This document shows, in pieces, positions 1 to 10,371 of a stretch of DNA of 24,533 nt. The translations under genes and the position numbers were made by a program. The DNA is from WHTG01 sp035540515 (lineage in GTDB: Bacteria; Actinomycetota; Nitriliruptoria; Euzebyales; Egibacteraceae), in assembly GCA_035540515.1 (NCBI GenBank), contig DATLGM010000350.1:1-24533 (forward strand), given 5' to 3'. A model generated the notes under the pieces. It was not told where the DNA came from, searched no databases, and saw only the letters and a list, made by a program, of their open reading frames with translations. The stretch's first letter is position 1. Each line of letters opens with the position of its first letter.

Positions 1-9
1 GATCACGGT

Positions 10-378
10 ATGACGCAAGCCGATGCCCTCGCGATCAAGCCGTCCACCGCTGCGGACACCGAGGGTCCGCCGCCGGTCGGTCCTCGCATCCGCGGCTTGC
101 GGCTGCGGGAGCTGCTGGTGCTCATCTTGCTGCGCCACCGCGGCGAGATGACCGTCGGCGCGCTCGCCGCCGCCGTGCACGCGCATGGCTTCCGGATCGA
201 GGGTCGCGCGGGCAAGGTGGTCTCGGACCAGTTGCGCTACGAGGTCGCCCGGGGGCGGGTGCAGCGCGTCGGCCGGGGTCGGTACGTGGCCGGCGTCGTG
301 ACGCGGCAAGCGCGCTGGCGCATGCAACGGCGCCTGCGGGCGCTGCGAGCTGACCCGTCCGCCCAATTGTCGCTGTGA
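10..378 (+). CDS. Small winged-helix-like protein of unknown function
   Basis: I do not recognise this 122-residue protein as a named family. After a disordered, polar N-terminus (about 1-30), residues 31-95 read like a winged helix-turn-helix. A hydrophobic helix (LRELLVLILLRHRGEMTVG) is followed by a helix starting with ALAAAVHAHGF, a basic turn, then VVSDQLRYEVARGRVQRVGR and a short strand RGRYVAG resembling the wing. The C-terminus is Arg-rich (RWRMQRRLRALRA), which fits nucleic-acid contact. Codon use is the same as in the neighbours and the frame is open to the window edge, so the ATG at 10 may not be the true start. It lies about 220 bases before pyrR, separated by the pyr leader, so it is probably not in that operon. 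DNA binding is inference from fold-like pattern only. Confidence 0.68.
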   Translation: MTQADALAIKPSTAADTEGPPPVGPRIRGLRLRELLVLILLRHRGEMTVGALAAAVHAHGFRIEGRAGKVVSDQLRYEVARGRVQRVGRGRYVAGVVTRQARWRMQRRLRALRADPSAQLSL

Positions 379-448
379 GGTGCGACACCGCAGGCGTGGT
401 GCTGACGAAGGCGATCCGCACCATCGCAGGGTGGGGGCCGGCGTGTGT

Positions 449-454
449 TACGGT
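449..454 (+). promoter_or_regulatory. Candidate -10 box of the pyr operon promoter
   Basis: TACGGT fits the actinobacterial TANNNT pattern and is preceded by TGTGT, a possible extended -10. It would start transcription near 461, just before the PyrR-binding RNA at 466, which is where an attenuator leader should begin. No convincing -35 hexamer is seen at the right spacing, so the position argument carries most of the weight. Confidence 0.33.
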
Positions 455-465
455 GGCTTGCGTCA

Positions 466-504
466 GCCGCTTTAACGACTGGTCCTGTGAGGCCAGGAAG
501 GGGC
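466..504 (+). promoter_or_regulatory. PyrR-binding RNA element (anti-antiterminator)
   Basis: The RNA folds as the known PyrR-binding loop. An upper stem CTGG (479-482) pairs with CCAG (493-496) around the purine-rich loop TCCTGTGAGG (483-492), which matches the Bacillus loop core UCCAGAGAGG at all but two positions. A lower stem pairs GCC-CTTT (466-473, G469 bulged) with AAGGGGC (498-504), with an internal AACGA bulge. PyrR bound with UMP or UTP should stabilise this hairpin. The 3' arm contains GGAAGG (496-501), which could otherwise pair with CCTTCC (530-535) to make an antiterminator, so the two folds exclude each other. Loop and stems are visible in the sequence; the regulatory logic is known from Bacillus; operation here is inferred. 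Confidence 0.88.
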
Positions 505-528
505 AAACCGAATGCACCACGCTGCCAT

Positions 529-564
529 GCCTTCCCCATCCGCCGGGGAGGGCTTTTCAATTTT
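529..564 (+). terminator. Intrinsic terminator of the pyr attenuator
   Basis: GCCTTCCCC (529-537) pairs with GGGGAGGGC (545-553) over nine base pairs including one U-G wobble, with a seven-base loop, and is followed directly by TTTTCAATTTT (554-564). T-runs are very rare in this GC-rich window, so the tract stands out. It lies 33 bases before the pyrR GTG and after the PyrR-binding loop, so it should end transcription early when pyrimidine nucleotides are plentiful. Confidence 0.88.
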
Positions 565-597
565 GTGCCCGAACGCTTCGCTGCTTGAGGGCGCGCC

Positions 598-1137
598 GTG
601 AGCGCCGTTCTCACCGCCGACGACATCCGCCGTGCGCTCAAGCGCATGGCCCACGAGATCCTCGAACGCAACAAGGGCGCCGACGACGTCGTGCTGATGG
701 GGATCCGCACGCGCGGCGTGCCGCTGGCCGAGCGCCTCGCGGCGCACCTCGAGCAGATCGAGGGCGCGAAGATCCCCACGGGCAGCCTGGACGTCACGCT
801 GTACCGCGACGACTACGCCCGGACCGGCCCGCTGCCGCTGGGGCAGACCGTCTTCCCAGACGAGATCGACGGCAAGGTCGTCGTGCTGGTCGACGACGTG
901 CTCTACACAGGGCGCACGATTCGCGCCGCGATGGACGCGACGATGGACTACGGCCGCCCCAAGGCGATCCAGCTCGCCGTCTTGGTTGACCGCGGCCACC
1001 GCGAGCTGCCGATCCGCGCCGACTACGTCGGAAAGAACCTGCCGACCGCCGCCGGTCAGGACGTCCGCGTCCGGCTGGAATCGGTGGACGGCCACGACGA
1101 GGTGCTGCTGGAGCACGCAGCGGAGGTGACGCCATGA
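598..1137 (+). CDS. pyrR: Bifunctional pyr operon regulator / uracil phosphoribosyltransferase PyrR
   Basis: This 179-residue cytoplasmic protein belongs to the type I phosphoribosyltransferases. The PRPP-binding motif VVVLVDDVLYTGRT has its acidic pair at D99-D100, and the PyrR family signatures ADDIRRALKRMAHEI, GIRTRGVPLAERL and LVDRGHRELPIRADYVGKN are all present at normal family length. The GTG at 598 has a GAGG ribosome site seven bases upstream (587-590), and no better start exists before the leader terminator. PyrR binds the pyr leader RNA in response to UMP/UTP and can also salvage uracil to UMP. It is first in the pyr operon, directly after its own RNA target, so it should be autoregulated. 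Its stop overlaps the pyrB ATG as ATGA. Confidence 0.97.
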   Translation: MSAVLTADDIRRALKRMAHEILERNKGADDVVLMGIRTRGVPLAERLAAHLEQIEGAKIPTGSLDVTLYRDDYARTGPLPLGQTVFPDEIDGKVVVLVDDVLYTGRTIRAAMDATMDYGRPKAIQLAVLVDRGHRELPIRADYVGKNLPTAAGQDVRVRLESVDGHDEVLLEHAAEVTP

Positions 1138-2057
1138 TCGACCACCTGCTGTCCATCGAGGACCTCACGGCGGACCACATCACCGAGGTCCTCGACACCG
1201 CCGAGGCGCTCAAGGACATCGCGCTGCGGCCCATCAAGAAGGTGCCGACGCTGCGTGGTCGGACGGTCTGCAATTTGTTCTTCGAGGACTCGACCCGCAC
1301 TCGCATCAGCTTCGAGATCGCCGCGAAGCGCCTGTCGGCCGACGTCATCAACTTCTCCGCCAAGGGCTCGTCGGTCTCCAAGGGGGAGGGGCTGAAGGAC
1401 ACGGCGCTGACGCTGCAGGCCATGGGGGTTGACGCCATCGTCGTGCGCCACAGTGCGTCCGGCGCCCCGCAACAGCTCACGCAGTGGGTCGACGCCAAGG
1501 TGCTCAACGCCGGCGACGGCTGGCACCAGCACCCCACACAGGCGCTGCTGGACCTGTTCACCATCCGCGAGAAGCTCGGCCGTCTCGACGGCTTGCGCGC
1601 CGCCGTCGTCGGTGACGTGTTCCACAGCCGGGTGGCCCGCTCGTTGGTGCAGGGCCTGACGACGATGGGCGCCGAGGTCACGATCGTCGGCCCGCCGACG
1701 CTGCTGCCTCCGCGCGTGGACACGTGGGGTGCGGCCGTCAGCTACGACATCGACGAGGTGGTGCCCAAGACGGACGTGCTGTACATGCTCCGGGTGCAGC
1801 GCGAGCGGATGAGCCAGCAGTTCTTCCCGTCGTCACGGGAGTACGCACGGCTGTGGGGCATCGACCGGGACCGCCTCGGACGCCTGCCGGAAGGGGCGAT
1901 CGTCATGCATCCAGGACCGATGAACCGCGGGGTGGAGATCTCCGCGGACGTCGCCGACGCGGCCAACTCGGTGATCACCGACCAGGTGACCAACGGCATC
2001 GCGGTCCGCATGAGCTGCCTGTACCTGATGCTCGGCGGCGAGGAGGTGGCGGCGTGA
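1134..2057 (+). CDS. pyrB: Aspartate carbamoyltransferase catalytic subunit
   Basis: PyrB joins carbamoyl phosphate and aspartate to give N-carbamoyl-aspartate, the second step of UMP synthesis. The 307-residue length is normal for a catalytic chain. The carbamoyl-phosphate loop STRTRISFE begins at S53, the conserved HPTQALLD begins at H133, and the C-terminal MHPGPMNRGVEI and VTNGIAVRMSCLYLML are the usual family endings. The ATG at 1134 overlaps the pyrR stop, implying translational coupling. No regulatory chain gene (pyrI) is found in the window, so the enzyme is probably the unregulated trimer type, with control at the leader. The stop overlaps the pyrC GTG as GTGA. Confidence 0.98.
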   Translation: MIDHLLSIEDLTADHITEVLDTAEALKDIALRPIKKVPTLRGRTVCNLFFEDSTRTRISFEIAAKRLSADVINFSAKGSSVSKGEGLKDTALTLQAMGVDAIVVRHSASGAPQQLTQWVDAKVLNAGDGWHQHPTQALLDLFTIREKLGRLDGLRAAVVGDVFHSRVARSLVQGLTTMGAEVTIVGPPTLLPPRVDTWGAAVSYDIDEVVPKTDVLYMLRVQRERMSQQFFPSSREYARLWGIDRDRLGRLPEGAIVMHPGPMNRGVEISADVADAANSVITDQVTNGIAVRMSCLYLMLGGEEVAA

Positions 2058-3343
2058 CGGCGCTGACCTTTGCCGGCGCTCGGGTCGTCGATCCCGCCGC
2101 CAACGTCGATGCAGTCGCCAACGTGACGATCGACGGCGACACCGTCACCGCGGTCGGTGACCAGCGTGAAGGCACGGTCGTCGACGCCGACGGCCTCGTC
2201 CTGGCGCCCGGTCTGGTGGACCTGCACGTGCACCTGCGCGAGCCCGGCCGCGAGGACGCCGAGACCGTCGCCACCGGCACTGCTGCGGCCGCCGCGGGCG
2301 GCTTCACCGCGGTGTGCCCGATGGCCAACACCGACCCGGTCACCGACCACGCAGGCGTCGTCGAGCAGGTGCTGCGCCTGGCCCGCGACGCCGGCCACTG
2401 CGACGTCTACCCCGTCGGTGCGATCACCCGCGGGCTGAAGGGCGAGGAGCTCGCCGAGATGGGCGCCATGGCGGCGCTCGGTGTCCGCTGCTTCTCCGAT
2501 GACGGGATGCCGGTCCGCTCCGCGCAGGTCATGCGCCGCGCGCTGGAGTACGTCCGCACCTGGGACGCGATCATCTGCAACCACGCCGAAGAGTCCGCCT
2601 TGACGGGCGGCGCCCAGATGAACGAGGGGCAGCTGGCGACGCTGCTCGGACTCGCCGGTTGGCCGCGCGAGGCGGAGGACGTGATGGTCGCCCGTGACCT
2701 GGTCCTGGCCGGTGGCCTCGGCGCGCGGCTGCACGTGCCGCACGTGTCCACCGCCGGCGCCGTGGAGCTGATCCGCCAGGCCAAGCAACGCGGTGTCCGG
2801 GTGACCGCCGAGGCGGCGCCGCACCACTTCACCCTGACTGAGGACAACGCGACGACCTACGACCCCGTGTACAAGGTCAACCCTCCGCTGCGCGGCAAGG
2901 AGGACATCGAGGCGATCCGCGCCGGCCTGGCCGACGGCACCATCGACGCGATCGCCACCGACCACGCCCCGCATCCACCCGAGCAGAAGGAGCAGGAGTG
3001 GATGCACGCCCCGCCCGGGATGCTCGGTCTGGAGACGTCGCTGGCGCTGACGCTCACCGAACTGGTCGACGGCGGCGTCCTCACGCTCAGCCAGGCGATC
3101 GCGGCGCTGTCGACCAACCCCGCCCGCAGCCGGGACATCAGTGGCCACGGCGGGCCGATTCAGCCGGGAGCTCCCGCGAACCTGGTGCTGTTCGACCCTC
3201 AGCAGCAGTGGACGGTCGACGCACGCGGCCTGCAGTCGCGCAGCCGCAACACCCCCTACGCCGGGATGCAGCTGCGGGGCAAGGTCGTCCACACGCTGCT
3301 GCGAGGGCGGTTCACCTGCCGCGACGGGCAGGTGGCGGCGTGA
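2054..3343 (+). CDS. pyrC: Dihydroorotase, class I
   Basis: PyrC closes N-carbamoyl-aspartate to dihydroorotate. The metal ligands of the amidohydrolase fold are all visible: H58 and H60 in DLHVHLREPG, the bridging D150 in CFSDDGMPV, H177 in CNHAEE, H230 in HVPHVST, and catalytic D303 in ATDHAPH. These positions are almost identical to those of the Bacillus class I enzyme, in which an Asp bridges the two zinc ions. The frame is open further upstream inside pyrB, but the GTG at 2054 overlaps the pyrB stop and gives MTALTFAGARVVDP, the correct family N-terminus and a 429-residue protein. The gene ends TGATG, sharing its last base with the carA start. Confidence 0.98.
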   Translation: MTALTFAGARVVDPAANVDAVANVTIDGDTVTAVGDQREGTVVDADGLVLAPGLVDLHVHLREPGREDAETVATGTAAAAAGGFTAVCPMANTDPVTDHAGVVEQVLRLARDAGHCDVYPVGAITRGLKGEELAEMGAMAALGVRCFSDDGMPVRSAQVMRRALEYVRTWDAIICNHAEESALTGGAQMNEGQLATLLGLAGWPREAEDVMVARDLVLAGGLGARLHVPHVSTAGAVELIRQAKQRGVRVTAEAAPHHFTLTEDNATTYDPVYKVNPPLRGKEDIEAIRAGLADGTIDAIATDHAPHPPEQKEQEWMHAPPGMLGLETSLALTLTELVDGGVLTLSQAIAALSTNPARSRDISGHGGPIQPGAPANLVLFDPQQQWTVDARGLQSRSRNTPYAGMQLRGKVVHTLLRGRFTCRDGQVAA

Positions 3344-4443
3344 TGCCGGCGCTGCTCGTCCTCGAAGACGGGACCACCTTCCGGGGCGAGGGCTTCGGCG
3401 CGGGCGGCACCACCTTCGGTGAGGTGGTGTTCAACACGGCCCTGTCGGGCTACCAGGAGGTGGTCACCGACCCGTCCTACCGCCGGCAGCTCGTCACCAT
3501 GACGTACCCCCATCAGGGCAACTACGGCGTGAACCGCGACGACGCCGAGTCCCACACGGTCCAGGCGTCCGGGCTCATCGTCCGCGAGGTCAGCCGCACC
3601 ACCTCGAACCACCGGTCCGAGGAGTCGCTGGACGGCTACCTGGCCCGCCACGGCGTCGTGGGGATCTCCGAGGTCGACACCCGCCGGCTCACCCGGCGGA
3701 TCCGCTCGGTGGGTGCGATGCGAGCGGGCATCTCCACCGAGATCCTCGACGCCGACGAGCTGGTGGACCGCGTCCGGCAGTCACCCGGCATGGAAGGCGC
3801 CGACCTCGCCACTGGCGCCGGCACCACCGAGCCGTACGACGCCCCCGCCGAGGGTGATGCCCGCTTCCGGGTGGTCGCCTACGACTTCGGGATGAAGCGC
3901 AACATCCTGCGGCTGCTGACCGGTGCCGGCTGCGACGTCCGGGTGGTGCCCGCGACCACCGACCCGGACGACGTCCTGGCGCACGAGCCCGACGGGGTGT
4001 TCCTGTCCAACGGGCCCGGCGACCCCGCCGCGGTGAAGCACGGGATCGCCGCCATCGGGCGCCTGCTGCAGGAGCAGACGCCGCTGTTCGGCATCTGCCT
4101 TGGCCACCAGCTGCTCGGCCGGGCGGTCGGTGCGCAGACCTACAAGATGACCTTCGGCCATCGCGGCGCGAACCAGCCGGTGCGCAACCTCGCCAGCGGC
4201 CAGGTCGAGGTCACCAGCCACAACCACGGATTCGCGGTCGCCACCGAGTCGCTGCCCGGCGACGGGCCGTTCGGCGCCGTCGAGCAGACCCACGTCAACC
4301 TCAACGACGACGTCAACGAGGGTCTGCGCTGCCGCGACGTTCCGGCCTTCTCCGTCCAGTACCACCCCGAAGCTGCTCCGGGTCCTCACGATGCCCGCTA
4401 CCTGTTCGCCGACTTCGTCTCACTGATGGAAGGCGCCCGCTAG
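3343..4443 (+). CDS. carA: Carbamoyl-phosphate synthase small (glutaminase) subunit
   Basis: CarA releases ammonia from glutamine for CarB. The N-terminal CPSase_sm_chain domain (about 1-150) starts LVLEDGTTFRGEGFG and includes FNTALSGYQEVVTDPSY. The class I glutamine amidotransferase domain follows from about residue 175, with the nucleophile C252 in FGICLGHQLLG and the H341/E343 pair in QYHPEA. The 366-residue length is normal. The frame stays open upstream within pyrC, but the ATG at 3343 (TGATG overlap) gives the expected N-terminus. The TAG stop touches the carB ATG directly, as suits subunits needed in equal amount. Confidence 0.98.
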   Translation: MPALLVLEDGTTFRGEGFGAGGTTFGEVVFNTALSGYQEVVTDPSYRRQLVTMTYPHQGNYGVNRDDAESHTVQASGLIVREVSRTTSNHRSEESLDGYLARHGVVGISEVDTRRLTRRIRSVGAMRAGISTEILDADELVDRVRQSPGMEGADLATGAGTTEPYDAPAEGDARFRVVAYDFGMKRNILRLLTGAGCDVRVVPATTDPDDVLAHEPDGVFLSNGPGDPAAVKHGIAAIGRLLQEQTPLFGICLGHQLLGRAVGAQTYKMTFGHRGANQPVRNLASGQVEVTSHNHGFAVATESLPGDGPFGAVEQTHVNLNDDVNEGLRCRDVPAFSVQYHPEAAPGPHDARYLFADFVSLMEGAR

Positions 4444-7719
<3,276 letters not shown>

Positions 7720-7735
7720 CCCCTCGGCGGGGCTC

Positions 7736-7741
7736 TAGCAT
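7736..7741 (+). promoter_or_regulatory. Candidate internal -10 box before pyrK
   Basis: TAGCAT in the only sizeable gap of the pyr operon resembles the TAGNNT boxes before mihF, ribD and the DUF1844 gene. A CTGACC like that of the DUF1844 promoter lies at 7716-7721, but the spacer of 14 bases is short for a sigma-70 promoter. It could give extra transcription of pyrK-pyrD-pyrF-pyrE. Evidence is pattern only. Confidence 0.25.
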
Positions 7742-7769
7742 GCGCCGGATGATCGGATTGCAACGGTGA
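7740..7769 (+). CDS. Possible nine-residue upstream ORF coupled to pyrK
   Basis: ATG at 7740 opens a nine-codon frame, MRRMIGLQR, whose TGA (7767-7769) overlaps the pyrK GTG (7766-7768) as GTGA. A second ATG lies at 7749. pyrK itself has no good ribosome site, so reading of this small frame could bring ribosomes to the pyrK start. No strong ribosome site precedes this frame either, and so short an ORF can arise by chance, so it is offered as a candidate only. Confidence 0.22.
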   Translation: MRRMIGLQR

Positions 7770-8674
7770 GCAGCGTGGTGAACCGGGGGACCAGTGCCCC
7801 CCCGCAGGGGCGAGCCAAGGGTCCCCTGCGCGCGTCGTGCGAGGTGTTGGCGTATCGGCGCATCGGGGGCTATCACTCCCTGACCTTCGTCGCGCCGGAC
7901 ATGGCCGAGCGCGCCGAACCGGGGCAGTTCGTGTCGCTCGCCGTCAAGGGCAACGCCACGCTGCTGCGCCGTCCCTTCTCCATCTACGCGGTCAGCCGGC
8001 ATGGGCCCTGGGCGGGCACCATCGAGATCGTCTTCGACATCGTCGGCGAGGGCACGCACTGGTTGTCGACGCTGGTCAAGCACGACGTGGTCGACATCGT
8101 CGGTCCGCTGGGCAGGCCGTTCCCGATGCCCCAGCAGCAGGTCGGCTGTCTGCTTATCGGCGGTGGCTACGGCGCGGCGCCGCTGCTGTGGCTCGCGCAG
8201 CGGCTGCAGCACGCCAACCTCCGGGTCGACATGATCATGGGCGCGGCCACGCAGGAACGGCTGTTCAACGCCATCGAGGCCAAGCGCCTGGCAACCTCCG
8301 CGACGTTCACCACCGACGACGGCTCGTTCGGCACCCAGGGCCGCGTCACCGATGTGATGGAGCGGCTGCTCGAGCCGGGCACCATCGGCGCCATCTACGC
8401 CTGCGGCCCGATGGCGATGCTCCGGGCGGTGTCCGAGATGGCCGCGCGCCACCGCATCGCCGTGCAGGTCGCCGTCGAAGAGGCCATGGCCTGCGGCGTC
8501 GGTGTGTGCATGACGTGCGTCGTGCCGTATCGCAAGGAAGGACAGGTGGTCAACGTCCGCAGCTGCGTGGAAGGACCCGTGCTCAACGGCCGGCGGATCT
8601 GCTGGGAGGAGATCGGCCCGCAGCCCAGCCGCGACCTGACGGTCGGGGAGCACAGCGCGGAGGAGGACGCGTAG
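7766..8674 (+). CDS. pyrK: Dihydroorotate dehydrogenase B, electron-transfer subunit PyrK
   Basis: PyrK carries FAD and a [2Fe-2S] cluster and passes electrons from the class 1B dihydroorotate dehydrogenase to NAD+. The flavin-binding RRPFSIY starts at R68, IGGGYGAAPLLWLA (about 130-145) is the NAD-binding glycine motif, and YACGPMAML precedes the C-terminal cluster. The four cluster cysteines are C243, C248, C251 and C267 (CGVGVCMTC then VRSC), the exact PyrK spacing. Residues 1-22 are a polar extension and the protein (302 residues) is somewhat long. The GTG at 7766 lacks a clear ribosome site; GTG 7778 is an alternative. The gene directly precedes pyrD, whose Cys-type active site needs this partner. 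PyrK is not part of the usual actinobacterial pyrimidine set. Confidence 0.95.
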   Translation: MSSVVNRGTSAPPQGRAKGPLRASCEVLAYRRIGGYHSLTFVAPDMAERAEPGQFVSLAVKGNATLLRRPFSIYAVSRHGPWAGTIEIVFDIVGEGTHWLSTLVKHDVVDIVGPLGRPFPMPQQQVGCLLIGGGYGAAPLLWLAQRLQHANLRVDMIMGAATQERLFNAIEAKRLATSATFTTDDGSFGTQGRVTDVMERLLEPGTIGAIYACGPMAMLRAVSEMAARHRIAVQVAVEEAMACGVGVCMTCVVPYRKEGQVVNVRSCVEGPVLNGRRICWEEIGPQPSRDLTVGEHSAEEDA

Positions 8675-9637
8675 ATGACCGCCGTGGAGCCGACCGCACC
8701 GCGCAAGAAGCTGCGCCACGACCAGGTCGACCTGACCACCCAGCTGGGACCGCTGACCCTGGCCAACCCGATCGTCACCGCCAGTGGGTGCTTCGGCAAC
8801 GGGCGCGAGATCAACCGGTTCTTCGACATCGCTGACCTGGGGGCCGTGGTCGTCAAGTCCATCACGGTCGAGCCCCGGCAGGGCCTGCCCACACCCCGGA
8901 TGGCCGAGACCGCCAAGGGCATGCTCAACGCCATCGGCTTGCAGAACCCCGGCATCGACGCGTGGCTGGCCACCGAGCTGCCGTGGCTGAACCAGCGCCA
9001 GGTCCCCGTCATCGTGAGCATCGCCGGGAAGACCGCCGCCGAGTACCGCTACCTCGCCGAACGGCTGCGTGGGCAGCCCGGGATCATGGCGATCGAGGCC
9101 AACATCTCGTGTCCAAACGTGGAGGACCGCAACATCGTCTTCGCGTGCCGCGAGGAGTCGACCCGGGACGCGATCCAGCAGATCACCCGCGTCACCAACT
9201 TGCCGGTGTTCGCCAAGCTGACCCCCGACGTGACCGACATCGCCGCCATCGCCGAGACCGCGGTGGAGGCCGGCGCGACCGGTGTGAGCATGATCAACAC
9301 GCTGCTGGGCATGGCCATCGACGTCGAATCGCGCCGTCCCAAGCTGGCGGCGGTGACCGGTGGGCTGTCGGGACCGGCCATCAAGCCGGTCGCGGTGCGG
9401 GCGATCCACCAGGTCCACCGTGCGCTGCCCGACGTGCCGATCATCGGCATGGGCGGGGTGCAGACCGTCGAGGACGTGGTCGAGCTGATGCTCGCCGGGG
9501 CGAGCGTGGTGGCCGTCGGCACCGCCATGTTCGCCAACCCGATGGCGGCCCGCGACCTGCTCGACGCTCTGCCGCGCTGGTGCGCCGAACGCGACATCAC
9601 CTCGACCGCCGAACTGCGCGGCGCGGTGGTGCTGTGA
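8675..9637 (+). CDS. pyrD: Dihydroorotate dehydrogenase B, catalytic subunit (class 1B)
   Basis: This FMN enzyme oxidises dihydroorotate to orotate. The 320-residue protein shows PIVTASGCFGNGREI, VVVKSITVEPRQG, the substrate loop MLNAIGLQNPG, and EANISCPNV with catalytic base C146. A Cys rather than Ser at this place marks class 1 soluble enzymes; together with adjacent pyrK it marks class 1B (NAD+-linked). The phosphate-binding end IIGMGGVQTVEDVVELMLAGASVVAVGTA is intact across about residues 260-290. Most studied actinobacteria instead have a membrane-bound, quinone-linked class 2 enzyme with Ser. The ATG directly follows the pyrK TAG, and the stop overlaps the pyrF GTG. Confidence 0.97.
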   Translation: MTAVEPTAPRKKLRHDQVDLTTQLGPLTLANPIVTASGCFGNGREINRFFDIADLGAVVVKSITVEPRQGLPTPRMAETAKGMLNAIGLQNPGIDAWLATELPWLNQRQVPVIVSIAGKTAAEYRYLAERLRGQPGIMAIEANISCPNVEDRNIVFACREESTRDAIQQITRVTNLPVFAKLTPDVTDIAAIAETAVEAGATGVSMINTLLGMAIDVESRRPKLAAVTGGLSGPAIKPVAVRAIHQVHRALPDVPIIGMGGVQTVEDVVELMLAGASVVAVGTAMFANPMAARDLLDALPRWCAERDITSTAELRGAVVL

Positions 9638-9698
9638 GCGGCTCAAGCAGCGTCAGCGGTAGCCGCCCTGATGTGAGCGGTCCAAGCAGCGTCAGCGG
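9634..9698 (+). repeat. Imperfect 26-base tandem repeat at the pyrF start
   Basis: Bases 9634-9659 recur at 9673-9698 with two adjacent mismatches, a period of 39 bases or 13 codons. The copies encode MSGSSSVSG and VSGPSSVSG, and the repeat duplicates the GTG start codon itself. It lies entirely in the low-complexity N-terminal extension of PyrF, before the conserved barrel. Confidence 0.85.
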
Positions 9699-10371
9699 CT
9701 CCGGGTCGCCGCTGATTGTCGCGCTGGACACGCCGGACCTCGACCGGCTGTCGGATCTGGCGGTCGCCGTCGCCCCGCACGCGGGACTGCTCAAGATCGG
9801 GCTGGAGGCGTACACCGCATTGGGTCGGGAGGCCATCGACCGCGCTGCCGCCCACCGCTCCGTCTTCCTCGACCTGAAGCTGCACGACATCCCCAACACG
9901 GTCGCGGGGGCCGCCGCGGCCGCGGCGGGGCTGGGTGCGCGGATGCTGACCGTGCACGCGTCTGGGGGACCCACCATGGTCACCGCCGCCGCCAAGGCGG
10001 CACCCGACGTGACCATCCTGGCGGTCACCGTGCTCACCAGTCTCGGTGACGACGAGCTGGCGGCGGTGGGACAGCCGCCGGCGATCGAGCAGGTGCCGCG
10101 GCTCGCCGCGATGGCGGTCGAGGCCGGTGCCGGCGGCATCGTGTGCTCACCGGCGGAAGTCGACGCGGTCCGCCAGGCCGTGGGTGACGACGTCGCCGTC
10201 GTGGTGCCGGGGATCCGGCCAGCCGGGGCCGCCGTGGGGGACCAGGCCCGAGTCGCCACCCCGCGCGACGCGATGGCTGCAGGCGCCAGCCACATCGTCG
10301 TCGGCCGGCCAATCACCGCCGCCGACGACCCTGCCGGCGCGGCCGCAGCGATCGTGGAGTCAATTCGATGA
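9634..10371 (+). CDS. pyrF: Orotidine 5'-phosphate decarboxylase
   Basis: PyrF converts OMP to UMP. The TIM-barrel core begins at PLIVALDTPDLDR (about residue 26), with the catalytic Asp-Lys-Asp set D80, K82, D85 in FLDLKLHDIPNTV, then MLTVHASGG, VTVLTS, and the phosphate-binding VVPGIRPAG and IVVGRPIT near the end. This is the short Bacillus/E. coli-type enzyme, not the longer type found in mycobacteria. GTG 9634 overlaps the pyrD stop (GTGA) and gives 245 residues, but the first 25 residues are a Ser/Gly-rich extension made by a short DNA repeat. A second in-frame GTG at 9673 would remove half of it. The stop overlaps the pyrE ATG as ATGA. Confidence 0.97.
   Translation: MSGSSSVSGSRPDVSGPSSVSGSGSPLIVALDTPDLDRLSDLAVAVAPHAGLLKIGLEAYTALGREAIDRAAAHRSVFLDLKLHDIPNTVAGAAAAAAGLGARMLTVHASGGPTMVTAAAKAAPDVTILAVTVLTSLGDDELAAVGQPPAIEQVPRLAAMAVEAGAGGIVCSPAEVDAVRQAVGDDVAVVVPGIRPAGAAVGDQARVATPRDAMAAGASHIVVGRPITAADDPAGAAAAIVESIR

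Noticed and set aside
375..989. Plus-strand 204-codon frame across the pyr leader and pyrR
   Set aside because: It runs through the terminator hairpin and then reads pyrR out of frame, with an Arg-rich product after base 560.
1724..2053. Long N-terminal extension of pyrC
   Set aside because: The frame is open inside pyrB by base composition, but its product is Arg-rich and unlike dihydroorotases; the GTGA overlap at 2054 gives the right start.
2998..3342. Long N-terminal extension of carA
   Set aside because: It is a shadow of the pyrC 3' end; ATG 3343 gives the family N-terminus.
7720..7735. Terminator after carB (CCCC/GGGG hairpin)
   Set aside because: Only four pairs, no T-run, and pyrK needs to be expressed with pyrD; more likely part of a spacer or promoter.
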